From an uncultured beta proteobacterium (GTDB lineage Bacteria; Pseudomonadota; Gammaproteobacteria; Burkholderiales; SG8-41), in NCBI GenBank assembly GCA_903889565.1, contig CAISYC010000064.1, positions 186,001 through 250,000 of the forward strand: DNA of 64,000 nucleotides, written 5' to 3'. A model generated the notes under the pieces. The model saw nothing but the letters and a program-made list of their open reading frames with translations. It did not search any database and was not told where the DNA came from. Shown in pieces: positions 26,702 through 35,898 of the stretch. The position numbers and the translations under genes are program-made. Numbering within the stretch: position 1 is the first letter of the stretch; each line of letters starts with the position of its first letter.

Positions 26702-27676
26702 TCAATCGACCGTGATGCCGGACGACTTGATCACCTTGCGCCATTTATCGACCTCGCTGCGCATGAAGGGCGCGAACTGCTCCGGCGAACTGCCGACCGG
26801 ATCGGCGCCGACGGTGCCCATTTTTTCGCGCACTTCCCTGTCCGCCATCACCACCTTCAGCGTTTCATACAGTTTGCGGACGTATTCGGGCGGCACGCCG
26901 GCCGGCGCTACCACCGCGTGCCACGACGAAGCGATGAGTTCGGGCATGCCGCTCTCCGCCGTGGTCGGCACTTCGGGCAGGAGCGTCGAGCGCGCCGGCG
27001 CCGCGATCGTGATCGCGCGCAGCTTGCCTTCCTTGACGAACGACAGAAAGGTTGGCGGATAGAACACCATCTGAATTTTACCGGCCACCATATCGGGCAG
27101 CGCGAGTCCGACGCCCTTGTACGGCACGTGGACGATATCGATTTTCGCCATTGATTTGAATAATTCGCCGGCGAGATGCACACCGCTGCCGATGCCGGTC
27201 GAGGCGTAATTGAGCTTGCCCGGGTTCTCGCGCGCGTAGGCGACGACTTCCTTCAGGGTGGTGGCGTTGAGCGCGGCCACGCTGGTGAACAGATAAAACG
27301 GCACGTTCGCTACCTGCGAAATCGGCGTGAAATTCTTCAGCGCGTCATACGGCGGCTTCGCCTGCAGGTTCGGCGCAATGACGATCGCGCCGACGTTGCC
27401 GACCAGCAGATTGTAGCCGTCGGGCGTGGCCTGCGCAGCGATGCCCGCGCCGATCACGCCGCCGCCGCCCGAGCGGTTATCGATGATGATCTGCTGCCCC
27501 AGCAGCGGCGCCCAGCGCAGCGCGAGCAGGCGCGCGATCACGTCCACCGATTCGCCGGCCGGGTATGGCACGATGATGCGGATCGGCCGGCCGGGATAAA
27601 CCTGCTGGGCCTGCGCGGCCTGCTGCAAACCGGCTGCGCCGATTGCCAGACAGAGTATGCGTAGCAGTCTATTCAT
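26702..27676 (-). CDS. Bug/TctC-type periplasmic solute receptor (3 of 10)
   Basis: 324 residues. The start at 27676 (MNRLLRILCLAIGAAG) gives a compact signal peptide cleaved near AQAQ; a longer frame to 27784 would overlap the upstream gene. The ligand loop is VPYPAGESVDVIAR, where Gly-Gly is replaced by Gly-Glu, a non-standard pocket. DGYNLLV and VPYKGVGLAL follow. The RSGGGG stretch in mid-protein is typical for the family. The gene overlaps the 3' region between the hydrolase and amidase genes in the same operon. The altered loop suggests a ligand different from that of receptor 4 in the same operon. Confidence 0.9.
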   Translation of the reverse strand: MNRLLRILCLAIGAAGLQQAAQAQQVYPGRPIRIIVPYPAGESVDVIARLLALRWAPLLGQQIIIDNRSGGGGVIGAGIAAQATPDGYNLLVGNVGAIVIAPNLQAKPPYDALKNFTPISQVANVPFYLFTSVAALNATTLKEVVAYARENPGKLNYASTGIGSGVHLAGELFKSMAKIDIVHVPYKGVGLALPDMVAGKIQMVFYPPTFLSFVKEGKLRAITIAAPARSTLLPEVPTTAESGMPELIASSWHAVVAPAGVPPEYVRKLYETLKVVMADREVREKMGTVGADPVGSSPEQFAPFMRSEVDKWRKVIKSSGITVD

Positions 27677-27719
27677 GATGTTGTTCCAATCATTGCAACA
27701 ATGGCTACCGTTCCGGCCG

Positions 27720-28886
27720 CTATCGCGCCGGAAACTCGACGCGTTTGGCGTGCCCGGGCTTGAATTTTCCAGCGAGCGCATCATTCAGCCAGTCGGCGAC
27801 GAACAGATAAAAATCCGGCAGCCGTCCGCCGAAGGTGTGCGTTTCGTTTTCGAACACCCACAGTTCTTTCGGGCAATTCAGCATGCTGAACAATTCTTCG
27901 CCGTCCTCAAGCGGACACAACTCGTCGAATTCGCCCATCGCCAGCAGCGTCGGGCATTTTATTTTGTCGGCCAGCGGTGCCAGCGACATCCCGGCAATCA
28001 TGGCGTCGAATTTTTCTTCGTCGTATTCGTTCGACATGTACATGTAGTTGGCGCGATAAGCCGGCTTGCTGTGCTTGAAGATGGTGTCCTTCTGCTGATA
28101 CACGCCCATCGCGCCGACCACCGCCTTGATGCGCGCATCGTGCGCGGCGATGCGCGGCGCCCAGTAGCTGCCCATGCTCCAGCCGTAAGCGCCGATTTTA
28201 TTCGCATCGATGCCCGGCATTTTCTCCAGAAAGTCGATCGCCGCCGACCCTCCGCGCTCGAAGTTGTCGAGCGTGACCCAGGTTTCGCGGATATTGCTTT
28301 CGCCCTGTCCCGGGCCATCGATGGTCAGGGTGGCGATGCCGCGGCGGCGAAAATGATTGTGATACGGGCTCGGCATGTATTCCTTGATCGTGTCCATGCC
28401 GGGCACCACCAGCACGCAGGGCGCCTTGTCGTTCCCCGGCACCGTCTGCAGGATGCCCGGTATGGTCTTGCCGTTCTCGAACGGAATCTCGACGCGTTTG
28501 ACCGTCGCCTCGTCGAACATCTCGGTGAATTTCGTGTAGCAATGCACCAACCGCGCATAGAGTTCGTGTTTTTTCGGCGTGTTGGCGTGAATCACGCCGC
28601 AGGCCGGCCCGTAATAGAGCGCCGCACGGTAATAGAACTCGGCGGCACTCTGGCGGTGCCCCGCTGCTTCCGCTTCGCGGGCAAGGTCCTCCTCCTGCTT
28701 CGCCGTGCGCACCCATTCCTTGACGACACCGCCCGGCACCTTGATGCGTTCGGTAGTGCGCCGCACATCGGCCGGGCGAAAACCCCATTCGACGAACATT
28801 ACGGCACGAAAGCCGAACACGTCCATGATCTTGTAGAGTTCCTCGGTAATCCACTTCTGGCCCCTGCGGGCGTGATCGATCATCAA
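27720..28886 (-). CDS. Alpha/beta hydrolase of the 2,6-dihydroxypseudooxynicotine-hydrolase type (paralogue 2)
   Basis: 388 residues with the same plan as the gene at 18879: a helical N-terminal cap (EFYYRAALYYGPACG) and a hydrolase core with the elbow AYGWSMGSYWA (Ser near 240), the acid in GEFDELCPLEDG, and His in ENETHTFGG. The oxyanion region is VVPGMDTIKEY, and LTIDGPGQGES is shared with paralogue 1 almost unchanged. The family includes C-C bond hydrolases of nicotine breakdown and ester hydrolases. The position between two Bug genes, upstream of an amidase and downstream of a molybdenum hydroxylase, supports a ring-degradation role. ATG 28886 and 28883 are both possible starts. Confidence 0.87.
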   Translation of the reverse strand: MMIDHARRGQKWITEELYKIMDVFGFRAVMFVEWGFRPADVRRTTERIKVPGGVVKEWVRTAKQEEDLAREAEAAGHRQSAAEFYYRAALYYGPACGVIHANTPKKHELYARLVHCYTKFTEMFDEATVKRVEIPFENGKTIPGILQTVPGNDKAPCVLVVPGMDTIKEYMPSPYHNHFRRRGIATLTIDGPGQGESNIRETWVTLDNFERGGSAAIDFLEKMPGIDANKIGAYGWSMGSYWAPRIAAHDARIKAVVGAMGVYQQKDTIFKHSKPAYRANYMYMSNEYDEEKFDAMIAGMSLAPLADKIKCPTLLAMGEFDELCPLEDGEELFSMLNCPKELWVFENETHTFGGRLPDFYLFVADWLNDALAGKFKPGHAKRVEFPAR

Positions 28887-28948
28887 AATCTCCTGCGATT
28901 GAACGGGCAGCGCAATTGTTGCCTGCGAGGTGTGCCGCCTGCGTGATT

Positions 28949-29929
28949 CTATTCGATACGGATACCCGCCTCGCGGACGATGCGACCCATGGTTGCGGTT
29001 TCCTGCCTGAGATGGGCGGCAAACTCCTCGGGGGTGCTGCCCACGGCAGTGGCGCCGACGCTAGCGAAACGATCTTTCAACTCCGGTGCCAGCAGCGTTT
29101 TCACCAGCTCCTGATGCAGGCGGCTAACGACCGCCGGCGGTGTGGCCGCCGGCACCACGATGCCCTGCCATTCCCGCGCATCGTAGCCCGGCAAGGCAGC
29201 CTCGGCGACGGATGGAATATCGGGTATCGCCGGATCGCGTTTGGCGGTGGTAATCGCAAGGCCGATCAATCGGCCCGTTTTGAAATGCGGCAGCAGCGCC
29301 GGGATGCTGCCGGCGTAGATCGACACCTGCCCGCTCAGCACCGAGATCAGCGCCGGGCCGCCGCCGTTGTACGGCACATGCACGATGCTGATGCCCGCCA
29401 TGTGGCGGAACAGTTCGGTCGCCATCTGCGTGGCGCTGGCGTTGCCCGACGATGAGTAATTGAGGCTGCCGGGTTTGGCTTTGGCCAGCGCGATCAATTC
29501 GCCGATTGAACGTGCCGGCACAGAGGGATGCACTGACATCACCAGCGGCACGATGGTGACCAGACTGACCAGCGCAAAATCCCGCTCGGTGTTGTACGGC
29601 AGCCTGGCGCCGAACAGCGCCGGATTGATGCTGAACGACAGATTTGCCACGCCCAGCGTATAACCGTCGGGCGCCGACTTCGCCACAAGATCCATGCCGA
29701 TGGTCGAGGCGCCGCCGGGCCGGTTGTCCACCACCACCTGCTGACCGAGATTTTCCGAAAGCTTCGGGGCAAGCATGCGCAACACCGCATCGGTGGCGCC
29801 GCCCGGCGCAAACGGCACGATGACGCGAATGCTGCGCGCAGGATAGTTCTGCGCAGCGGCCGGCATTACGCCAAGGCAGAACGCCAACGGGAACAACACG
29901 GACCAACAGCCTGCCGAAGTGCGCGTCAT
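28949..29929 (-). CDS. Bug/TctC-type periplasmic solute receptor (4 of 10)
   Basis: 326 residues with the signal peptide WSVLFPLAFCLGVMPAAAQ. The mature start is NYPARSIRVIVPFAPGG, and the standard loop PGGATDAVLR is kept. DGYTLGV and VPYNGGGPAL follow, the latter with Asn in place of the common Lys. It is the first receptor after the molybdenum hydroxylase gene, with a 33-base gap, and precedes the alpha/beta hydrolase on the same strand. Two receptors in one catabolic operon suggest either two related substrates or one acting as a sensor. No membrane carrier gene is nearby. Confidence 0.92.
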   Translation of the reverse strand: MTRTSAGCWSVLFPLAFCLGVMPAAAQNYPARSIRVIVPFAPGGATDAVLRMLAPKLSENLGQQVVVDNRPGGASTIGMDLVAKSAPDGYTLGVANLSFSINPALFGARLPYNTERDFALVSLVTIVPLVMSVHPSVPARSIGELIALAKAKPGSLNYSSSGNASATQMATELFRHMAGISIVHVPYNGGGPALISVLSGQVSIYAGSIPALLPHFKTGRLIGLAITTAKRDPAIPDIPSVAEAALPGYDAREWQGIVVPAATPPAVVSRLHQELVKTLLAPELKDRFASVGATAVGSTPEEFAAHLRQETATMGRIVREAGIRIE

Positions 29930-29962
29930 CTCTTCATCCCCAAGAATGGATACGGGCCCCGC

Positions 29963-32083
29963 TTATTGCTCCATCGCCGCAAGAATACGCTCGCGCGTGA
30001 TCGGCAGGGTGCGCACGCGTATTCCCATCGCATTGAACACTGCATTGCCCACTGCAGCCGCCGTAGGGCCGACCATGCCCTCGCCGACGCCCAGCCAGGC
30101 TTCGTCCGGACGATCGAGCAGGACCGTCTCGATCGTCGGCGCCTCGTCGAAAGTCAGGATCGGATAACTGTCCCAGTCGCGCGAGCTGATACGCGTGCGG
30201 TCGAAACGCAGCTGCTCCTTCAACGTCCAGCTGATCGCCTGCACGATGCCGCCCTCCGCCTGATTGATCACGCCGTCCGGATTGACCACGCGACCGCAAT
30301 CGACGGCGGCGACCACGTGCTCGACCCTCACCGTCTCTTTGATAATCACGCGCGCCACCACCGCGACATAATTGCCGATATTCTTGTAGCGCGCGAAGCC
30401 GATGCCGCTGCCGCGCACACCGTCGCCCTTCGCATTGGCCAGCCATTGCGCCTTTTGCCCTGCCGCCTCGATCACCGCGCGGGCGCGTGCATCGCTCAAA
30501 TGACGCAGGCGAAACTCGACGGGGTCGATGCCGGCCGCCAGCGCCAGCTCATCCATGAACGACTCAATGGCGAACACGTTGAGATGCGCCCCAAGCGCGC
30601 GCAGCGTCGAGACGCGCAGCGGCGTCGGCTGCACCGCATGATTGACCACGCGCTCGTTCGGAAAATCGTAGTACGGCACGGCGTTGCGCTGCCCGCCGCC
30701 GCCCATCGCGATCGGCATGTCGATCGCCGGCGGCGGCGTGATCGACGGATCGGCGTGCCATGCCGCGAGCAGGCCGGGATTCGGATGACGGCCCGGCCGC
30801 GTCAAATGGCGGTTGCCCCAGATCTGCTGGTCCCAGCGCGCGACCCTGCCGCCGGCATCGAGCGCGGCATCGATTTTGACCGTCATTGCCGGACCGAACG
30901 GCTCCCAGCCGAATTCGTCTTCGCGCATCCACTGCAGGCGCAGCGGTTTGCCATGGACCGCGCGTGCCAGATAGACGGCATCGAGCGCCGCGTCGTCAGC
31001 GCCGTTGTGGCCATAACAGCCGGCGCCCTCGGCATGACGCACGACGATCGCGGCCGCAGCCATGTCGAGAATTTTGGCCAGCTCCGCGCGCAAGGGAAAA
31101 ATCGCCTGACTGTGCGACCACACTTCGAGCATGTCATCGTGCCACCAGGCGAGCGCGCATGACGGCCCGATCGACGCATGCGCCAGATAGGGCCGGTTGT
31201 ACGTCGCGGCGAGATTCACGCTGCTCACTGCGCTCACCGACGCTTTGCTGCTCAGCACTTCGTCTTCCGCCGGCTGCGCGCGCAAAAATTCCGACAATGC
31301 CGTTTCATCCGGCAGATCGTCATGCTCCCGCCACACGGCAAGTTTCGCCATCGCCTGCGCCGCCCTCACCGCCTGTTCTTCGCGCGCGGCGACCACACCG
31401 ATGAAATTGTTTTCGCGCACAACCGCGACGACACCGGGCCGCGCGCGCGCAGCGTCATCATCGAAGTATTGCAGCTTTGCGCGGTACGAAGGCGGACGCA
31501 GCACACGGCCGTGCAGCATACCCGGCAATTCGAGATCATGGATGAAGGCCGCACCGAACAGTTTGGCAGGAATGTCGAGACGCGGCAGTGAGCGGCCGGT
31601 CTTCACGAGTTCATCGCGCGTCTTTGGCTGCACCTGCCCCGTCGCCTCGCGCGCGAGATCGACCTGCGACGCCAGCGCCCAATAAGTCAACGTTTGCGCG
31701 GAACCGCGCAGCCGTATGGTGCCGTCGTCGACTTCGAGTTTTTCAAGACTCGCATTCATCCGTTGCCCCGCGGCCTGCAACAGCAGATCGCGCACCTCCG
31801 CACAGGCCTGGCGCAGCGACGAGCCGCCCTCCTCAACCGAGCGGCTGCCCGAGGTCGAGCCCTCGTCCGGACTCTGCGCAGTATCGACCGGCAGCATGCG
31901 GATACGCGTGTAGTCGACATCGAGTTCCTCGGCGGCGATCTGCGCCATCGCCGAGACGATGCCCTGTCCGATTTCCACCTTGCCGCTGCGAACGGTAACG
32001 GTGCCGTCGGCGTTGATGCGCACCCAGCGGTCGAGCCGCCGGTTGGCGTTGAGCGTCGGTGGAAGCTTTAAGGATTCGGTCAT
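29963..32083 (-). CDS. Molybdopterin-dependent hydroxylase large subunit (IorB/xanthine dehydrogenase family)
   Basis: 706 residues. It matches the large subunit of isoquinoline 1-oxidoreductase-type enzymes: VEIGQGIVSAMAQIAAEEL at the start, GRVLRPPSY, AMGGGGQRNAVPYY at the cofactor pocket, and the active-site Glu in GVGEGMVGPTAAAVGNA near the C-terminus. These enzymes hydroxylate N-heteroaromatic rings with water as oxygen donor. IorB relatives normally act with a small two-[2Fe-2S] subunit (IorA), and no such gene is adjacent. There is no twin-Arg signal. ATG 32083 is the start. It heads the operon core running down to 25978. The lack of a partner is the main oddity. Confidence 0.87.
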   Translation of the reverse strand: MTESLKLPPTLNANRRLDRWVRINADGTVTVRSGKVEIGQGIVSAMAQIAAEELDVDYTRIRMLPVDTAQSPDEGSTSGSRSVEEGGSSLRQACAEVRDLLLQAAGQRMNASLEKLEVDDGTIRLRGSAQTLTYWALASQVDLAREATGQVQPKTRDELVKTGRSLPRLDIPAKLFGAAFIHDLELPGMLHGRVLRPPSYRAKLQYFDDDAARARPGVVAVVRENNFIGVVAAREEQAVRAAQAMAKLAVWREHDDLPDETALSEFLRAQPAEDEVLSSKASVSAVSSVNLAATYNRPYLAHASIGPSCALAWWHDDMLEVWSHSQAIFPLRAELAKILDMAAAAIVVRHAEGAGCYGHNGADDAALDAVYLARAVHGKPLRLQWMREDEFGWEPFGPAMTVKIDAALDAGGRVARWDQQIWGNRHLTRPGRHPNPGLLAAWHADPSITPPPAIDMPIAMGGGGQRNAVPYYDFPNERVVNHAVQPTPLRVSTLRALGAHLNVFAIESFMDELALAAGIDPVEFRLRHLSDARARAVIEAAGQKAQWLANAKGDGVRGSGIGFARYKNIGNYVAVVARVIIKETVRVEHVVAAVDCGRVVNPDGVINQAEGGIVQAISWTLKEQLRFDRTRISSRDWDSYPILTFDEAPTIETVLLDRPDEAWLGVGEGMVGPTAAAVGNAVFNAMGIRVRTLPITRERILAAMEQ

Positions 32084-32161
32084 CGCAGCGGTGTCATTTC
32101 GGCCCTGGTGGCAAAACTGTCGTGGAGTCTGCCCGCAAAATGCTGCGCCGCGTACGGAAAA

Positions 32162-32911
32162 TCAAACCGGCGGCGGATAAGTCCTTTGCGCCACGATCGG
32201 CAGCGGCGTCGCGTGCACCAGACGCCGCACCACCTCCTTCGACCATGCCTCCATGTCCGGGCGCGAACTTTCATAATGCACAAAATGTTCGTTGCGCGCT
32301 GCGAGCGAGGTGAATTCATAGAAGCAGGCGTGCTTGGCCCAGCCGGCCACCGAAACCAGCTTGCGCACGCGGATCACGCCGGGCAGTGTCTTCAACGACG
32401 GCAGGCGCCACTGCGCATACCAGCGCGCCATATCCTCCTCGTCACGCCAGTTAATCGAATTGAAACTGCCGAGTTGAATGCACGGTCCCGGTCCAAGGTC
32501 GGGCTGCGGTTGCTTCGCTTCCGGCCCGTGGATGCGTTCTTCCTCGATCATGATGTTGCTGCGCTCGCCGCTTCTGATTGCGAGCATCGCGCGATCAGCA
32601 TCACTCAGCGATGCGTTCAGCGCTTCCCGGCCAGGATCGGCAAATACATAGGGCGACGCCGCGCCGAAAATCGCAATGTAGCCGTCACCCTGCGGCACTT
32701 CAGCGGCGCCGGCGTGTTTGGCGACGCGCCCCTTGCCGCCGCCCAGCGGCGCGATGTTCAGCAGCGAGGCGTAATGCGCGCCCCACAGCACGCCGGGCTG
32801 CTTCATCACGCGCGGAATGTAAGTGCCGTGCACCCAATCCAGATATTTTTTGCGCTCGCTCTCCTGCGCAGGCAGGTCATACCAGCTGATCCAATAAGCC
32901 CGATCCGACAC
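32162..32911 (-). CDS. Protein with two tandem ferredoxin-like (dimeric alpha/beta-barrel) domains, unknown function
   Basis: 249 residues. An internal repeat is visible: WYDLPAQESERKKYLDWVHG..PGVLWGAHY near the N-terminus resembles NWRDEEDMARWYAQW..LPGVIRVRKL in the second half. Each half has the spacing of EthD/ABM-type dimeric alpha/beta-barrel domains, so the chain is probably a fused pseudo-dimer. Proteins of this kind occur beside aromatic degradation enzymes but their reactions are usually unproven. No signal peptide is seen. It lies 78 bases upstream of the molybdenum hydroxylase gene on the same strand and likely starts this operon. A family B repeat precedes it. No specific function is claimed. 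Confidence 0.7.
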   Translation of the reverse strand: MSDRAYWISWYDLPAQESERKKYLDWVHGTYIPRVMKQPGVLWGAHYASLLNIAPLGGGKGRVAKHAGAAEVPQGDGYIAIFGAASPYVFADPGREALNASLSDADRAMLAIRSGERSNIMIEEERIHGPEAKQPQPDLGPGPCIQLGSFNSINWRDEEDMARWYAQWRLPSLKTLPGVIRVRKLVSVAGWAKHACFYEFTSLAARNEHFVHYESSRPDMEAWSKEVVRRLVHATPLPIVAQRTYPPPV

Positions 32912-32932
32912 CGTGACTCCCTTTGTTGTTTA

Positions 32933-32998
32933 CCTGATTCGCATCAGCGAATCAGGTCTGCTCTCACCCTCTCCCTCTGGGAGAGGGCGGGGTGAGGG
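32933..32998. repeat. Composite two-hairpin dispersed repeat, family B (copy 2, inverted)
   Basis: The same two-part element as at 17989, in the opposite orientation: CCTGATTCGC-ATCA-GCGAATCAGG (32933-32956), then CTCTCACCCTCTCCC and GGGAGAGGGCGGGGTGAGGG. It lies between the start of one minus-strand operon and the stop of the hydrolase gene at 33043. Confidence 0.85.
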
Positions 32999-33042
32999 AT
33001 TGAAACTGGTCAATATCTTACATTTAGAAAGGCGCAATAGAT

Positions 33043-34038
33043 TCAGTTTATCGACAACTTCATCTGTGCCAGCGCCGCACGGCCGACAATGTCGAACGGA
33101 TTGGCAAAAGTTTCACGAATTTCAAAATGATTGAAATCCTCGGCGACGACCAACTCGGCCGGCTTGCCGGCCTGCTTTAGCGCAGCGGAAAATTCGCGCG
33201 TCTGGCGCTGGAATTCCGGCGTCTCCAGCGTGCCGTATACCAGCAGCAGCGGCGTGCGTATTTTGTCGAGATGGCGCAGCGCACTCAGCGCATCTTCCAT
33301 CGCATCATCGAATTTGACGTAGCTGCTGCGCGCCGACAGGCGCGGCCCCTTGAGATCGTACATGCCGCTGCACAACAGCGCTGCCTTGATGAAGTCGTCG
33401 GGGATGCCGTGCTCGCGCCGCCAGTCGGTGATCAGGGCAACGCCGGCGAGATGCGCTCCCGACGAATGGCCGGAGAGGCAGATGCGATTAACGTCGCCGC
33501 CGATCCGTTCGGCATTTTTGTAAACCCAGGCGATCGAACGGCGCACCTGTTCCGCCATGGTCCGAAGACTGTCCGCGGCATCCTGCACCGGCGTGAAATC
33601 CGGCACCACATAAACCGCGCCGGCATGATGGAACAGCTCGGCGGCGTCGGCATGTTCCTCGGCCAGTCCGCTGCGCCAGGCGCCGCCGTGGATGAATATC
33701 TGGATCGGCGCATGCTTCTGCCTAGCGGGATAAACATCGAGTTTTTCGATGTCGGTCGGGCCGTAGGCAAACCGTTGCGGCTCACCCAGACGTTTGCGTG
33801 CCTCGGCGCTCAAGCGCCGCATGCGGCCCTGCACGTCGCGCGCGTTGGGCGCGTAGACCGCTTGATCATAAGCCGCATCCAATGCGGTCTGATCCATACC
33901 GAGGTAAACCGGCGGCCCCTTCACGCGGGGCGCCTGCGCATGAACGTTGTCGCTGAAGGCACCGGTCGCCGCGGCGACTGCACAGGCTGCGGCAGTGCCA
34001 ACCAATACACGGCGATCAGGATCGGTCGCCACGGCCAC
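33043..34038 (-). CDS. Alpha/beta hydrolase with predicted export signal (esterase/kynurenine-formamidase-like)
   Basis: 331 residues. The N-terminus (DPDRRVLVGTAAACAVAAATGAF, then AHAQ-type cleavage site) looks like a signal peptide with an Arg pair, possibly Tat-dependent. The hydrolase core has the oxyanion motif FIHGGAWRSG, the nucleophile Ser in LSGHSSGAHLAG near 191, and a terminal His in EDFNHFEIRE. HGGAW plus GHSSGAH is typical for the BD-FAE/kynurenine formamidase-like esterases. The GTG at 34038 immediately follows the LivH stop (34039), so it appears to be the last gene of the ABC importer operon. A periplasmic esterase or amidase releasing the imported substrate is a reasonable inference. 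Confidence 0.82.
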   Translation of the reverse strand: MAVATDPDRRVLVGTAAACAVAAATGAFSDNVHAQAPRVKGPPVYLGMDQTALDAAYDQAVYAPNARDVQGRMRRLSAEARKRLGEPQRFAYGPTDIEKLDVYPARQKHAPIQIFIHGGAWRSGLAEEHADAAELFHHAGAVYVVPDFTPVQDAADSLRTMAEQVRRSIAWVYKNAERIGGDVNRICLSGHSSGAHLAGVALITDWRREHGIPDDFIKAALLCSGMYDLKGPRLSARSSYVKFDDAMEDALSALRHLDKIRTPLLLVYGTLETPEFQRQTREFSAALKQAGKPAELVVAEDFNHFEIRETFANPFDIVGRAALAQMKLSIN

Positions 34039-34908
34039 TTACTTCTTGACCATGGTGCTGCCGTAAAGTCCGGTCGGCTTGACCAGCAGGATCAGCAGCA
34101 TGATGGCAAACGGCGCCATCAGCGCAAGCGGCGCGTAAATCAGCGAACCGATCGACACCACCTGACCGACGATCAGCGAGGACACCAGCGTGCCCTTGAT
34201 GCTGCCGAGGCCGCCGATGATCACCACCATGAACACAAAGGCCAGCACTTCGAGGCCCATCTGCGGATCGACCATGATCAGCGGCGCATGCAGGCCGCCC
34301 GCGAGCCCCGACAACGCGCCGGCGATGACGAAGGTAATGGTGAACAGGCGCGAGACATTGATGCCGAGCCCTTCGACATGTTCGACGTCTTCGATGCCGG
34401 CGCGGATCGCCTTGCCGATGATGGTCTTGTTGAGAAAGAGCCAGATGCCGATATAGACCAGCGCCGCGATGCCCACCACCATCAGGCGATAGACCGGCAC
34501 TTCGGTGCCGAAGATGGTAACGAGATCCGGCGTAGGCATGCGCACCGGCCGCGGCACCACGCCCCAGATCGCCTTGATCACGCCGACCCCGCCGATCAAA
34601 ATGCCGAACGAGGTGATCATGCTGAAGGTCAGCTCGCGTTCGTAAATGCGGCGAAAAATGAACCGCTCGACCACCAGCGCGGTCATCCCGCTGACAACCA
34701 CGCCGGCCAGCACGCCCAGCCACACATTGCCGCTGACGACACTGACGGTGTAGGCGAGGTAGGCGCCGACCGAGTAATAGAGCAGTTGATCCAGACTGAT
34801 GATGCGCATCAGTCCGAAGCACAGCGAGAGGCCGATCGACATCAGAAAATACACGCTGGCCATGCTGAGGCCGAAGATCACGCCGGAAATCAGCAGCTGG
34901 GGATCCAT
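34039..34908 (-). CDS. livH: Branched-chain amino acid-type ABC transporter permease (LivH family)
   Basis: 289 residues, about eight membrane segments. MDPQLLISGVIFGLSMASVYFL at the start and the conserved GIEDVEHVEGLGINVSRLF cytoplasmic loop, which contacts the ATPases, identify the LivH family. Its start ATG shares bases with the TGA stop of livM (TGATG at 34910-34906), a strong sign of translational coupling and the reason for choosing 34908 over longer frames. It forms the membrane channel with LivM. The substrate is set by the binding protein and may be an aromatic or other organic acid rather than leucine. The downstream gene is an apparently exported hydrolase. Confidence 0.93.
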   Translation of the reverse strand: MDPQLLISGVIFGLSMASVYFLMSIGLSLCFGLMRIISLDQLLYYSVGAYLAYTVSVVSGNVWLGVLAGVVVSGMTALVVERFIFRRIYERELTFSMITSFGILIGGVGVIKAIWGVVPRPVRMPTPDLVTIFGTEVPVYRLMVVGIAALVYIGIWLFLNKTIIGKAIRAGIEDVEHVEGLGINVSRLFTITFVIAGALSGLAGGLHAPLIMVDPQMGLEVLAFVFMVVIIGGLGSIKGTLVSSLIVGQVVSIGSLIYAPLALMAPFAIMLLILLVKPTGLYGSTMVKK

Positions 34909-35885
34909 CAACGACGCTCCCCGCCCATGGCATCGGCGGCTTTGCCGCGCGAAAACAGTTTCTGCAACCACGGCGCCGCGCTGCCCCACAGGCCTTTTTC
35001 GCCGGCCAGCATGATGAACACCAGAATAAAGCCGACGAAGAGTTCCCAGTTGCCGATGAATTTGCTCAGCACGTCGCGCAGGGCCGTATAAGCAAGGGTG
35101 CCGACCAGCGGCCCGAACAGTGTGCCGACGCCGCCGAGGATGGTCACCACCACCGGGTCGGCGGCACGCGCAGCAGCGGTAATTTCCGGACTCACCGATC
35201 CGAGATAAACGGCATACAGCGCGCCGGCCAGTGCGGTGGTCGTGTTGGCGACGATAAACGCCAGCAGACGCACCTTGTAATTGCTGTAGCCGAGGAACTG
35301 CAGCTTCGCCTCGTTGATCTTGGTGGCGAGACAACAGGCACCGAAAATGGTGTCGTCGAGATATTTGTAGAGGCCCCACACCGCGATCGCCACCAGCGTG
35401 GCAAAAATGAAAAACTCGCTCGATCTGCCGAGATTGAGCACCGGCGTCGAGGCGATGTTGGTCAGGAACCACAGGCCGTTGTCGCCCTTGGTGTATTCGG
35501 CCAGCACTTTCTGCATCATGTAGAACACGATCACCGCCAGCGCCAGATTCACCAGCGCGAAGTAATCGCTGCGCAGGCGCACGAACAGCGGGCCGACAAT
35601 GGACGCGCAGATAAAGCCGCAGGCCACGCCGGCGAGGATGCCAACATAGGGATTGGTGCCGACGTAAAACAGGTAGAACGCCGTGCCATAGGCGCCGAAG
35701 GCCAGATAGGCCGGCTGGCCAAAGGAAATAAAGCCGACGCGCCCGAGCAGAAAACTGCAGCCGATGGTGTAAATCGAAAAGATCAGCACTTCATTGACGA
35801 AGGGCAGCGGCAGGAAAAACCGCGCCGCGGCCAGCATGCCGAATGCGAGCAGGATGCCCCACCACCATTTGAATGCATTGACCAT
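34908..35885 (-). CDS. livM: Branched-chain amino acid-type ABC transporter permease (LivM family)
   Basis: 325 residues, eight to ten membrane segments. YTIGCSFLLGRVGFISFGQPAYLAFGAYG near residues 35-70 is the LivM family hallmark. The ATPase-contact loop is present as ATKINEAKLQFLGYSNYKVRLLAF, and GGVGTLFGPLVGT is conserved late in the protein. It starts at ATG 35885, 13 bases after the LivF stop, and its stop overlaps the livH start by one base. It is the second half of the permease heterodimer in the inner membrane. Nothing is missing compared with the family. The C-terminus has a charged tail (RGKAADAMGGERR). Confidence 0.93.
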   Translation of the reverse strand: MVNAFKWWWGILLAFGMLAAARFFLPLPFVNEVLIFSIYTIGCSFLLGRVGFISFGQPAYLAFGAYGTAFYLFYVGTNPYVGILAGVACGFICASIVGPLFVRLRSDYFALVNLALAVIVFYMMQKVLAEYTKGDNGLWFLTNIASTPVLNLGRSSEFFIFATLVAIAVWGLYKYLDDTIFGACCLATKINEAKLQFLGYSNYKVRLLAFIVANTTTALAGALYAVYLGSVSPEITAAARAADPVVVTILGGVGTLFGPLVGTLAYTALRDVLSKFIGNWELFVGFILVFIMLAGEKGLWGSAAPWLQKLFSRGKAADAMGGERR

Positions 35886-35898
35886 GGCGTCGGGCGTC

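Noticed and set aside
33271-35091. Plus-strand frame of about 600 codons opposite livH and the hydrolase
   Set aside because: Dominated by His/Asp/Gln runs typical of the antisense of membrane-protein codons; livH and the hydrolase are well supported.
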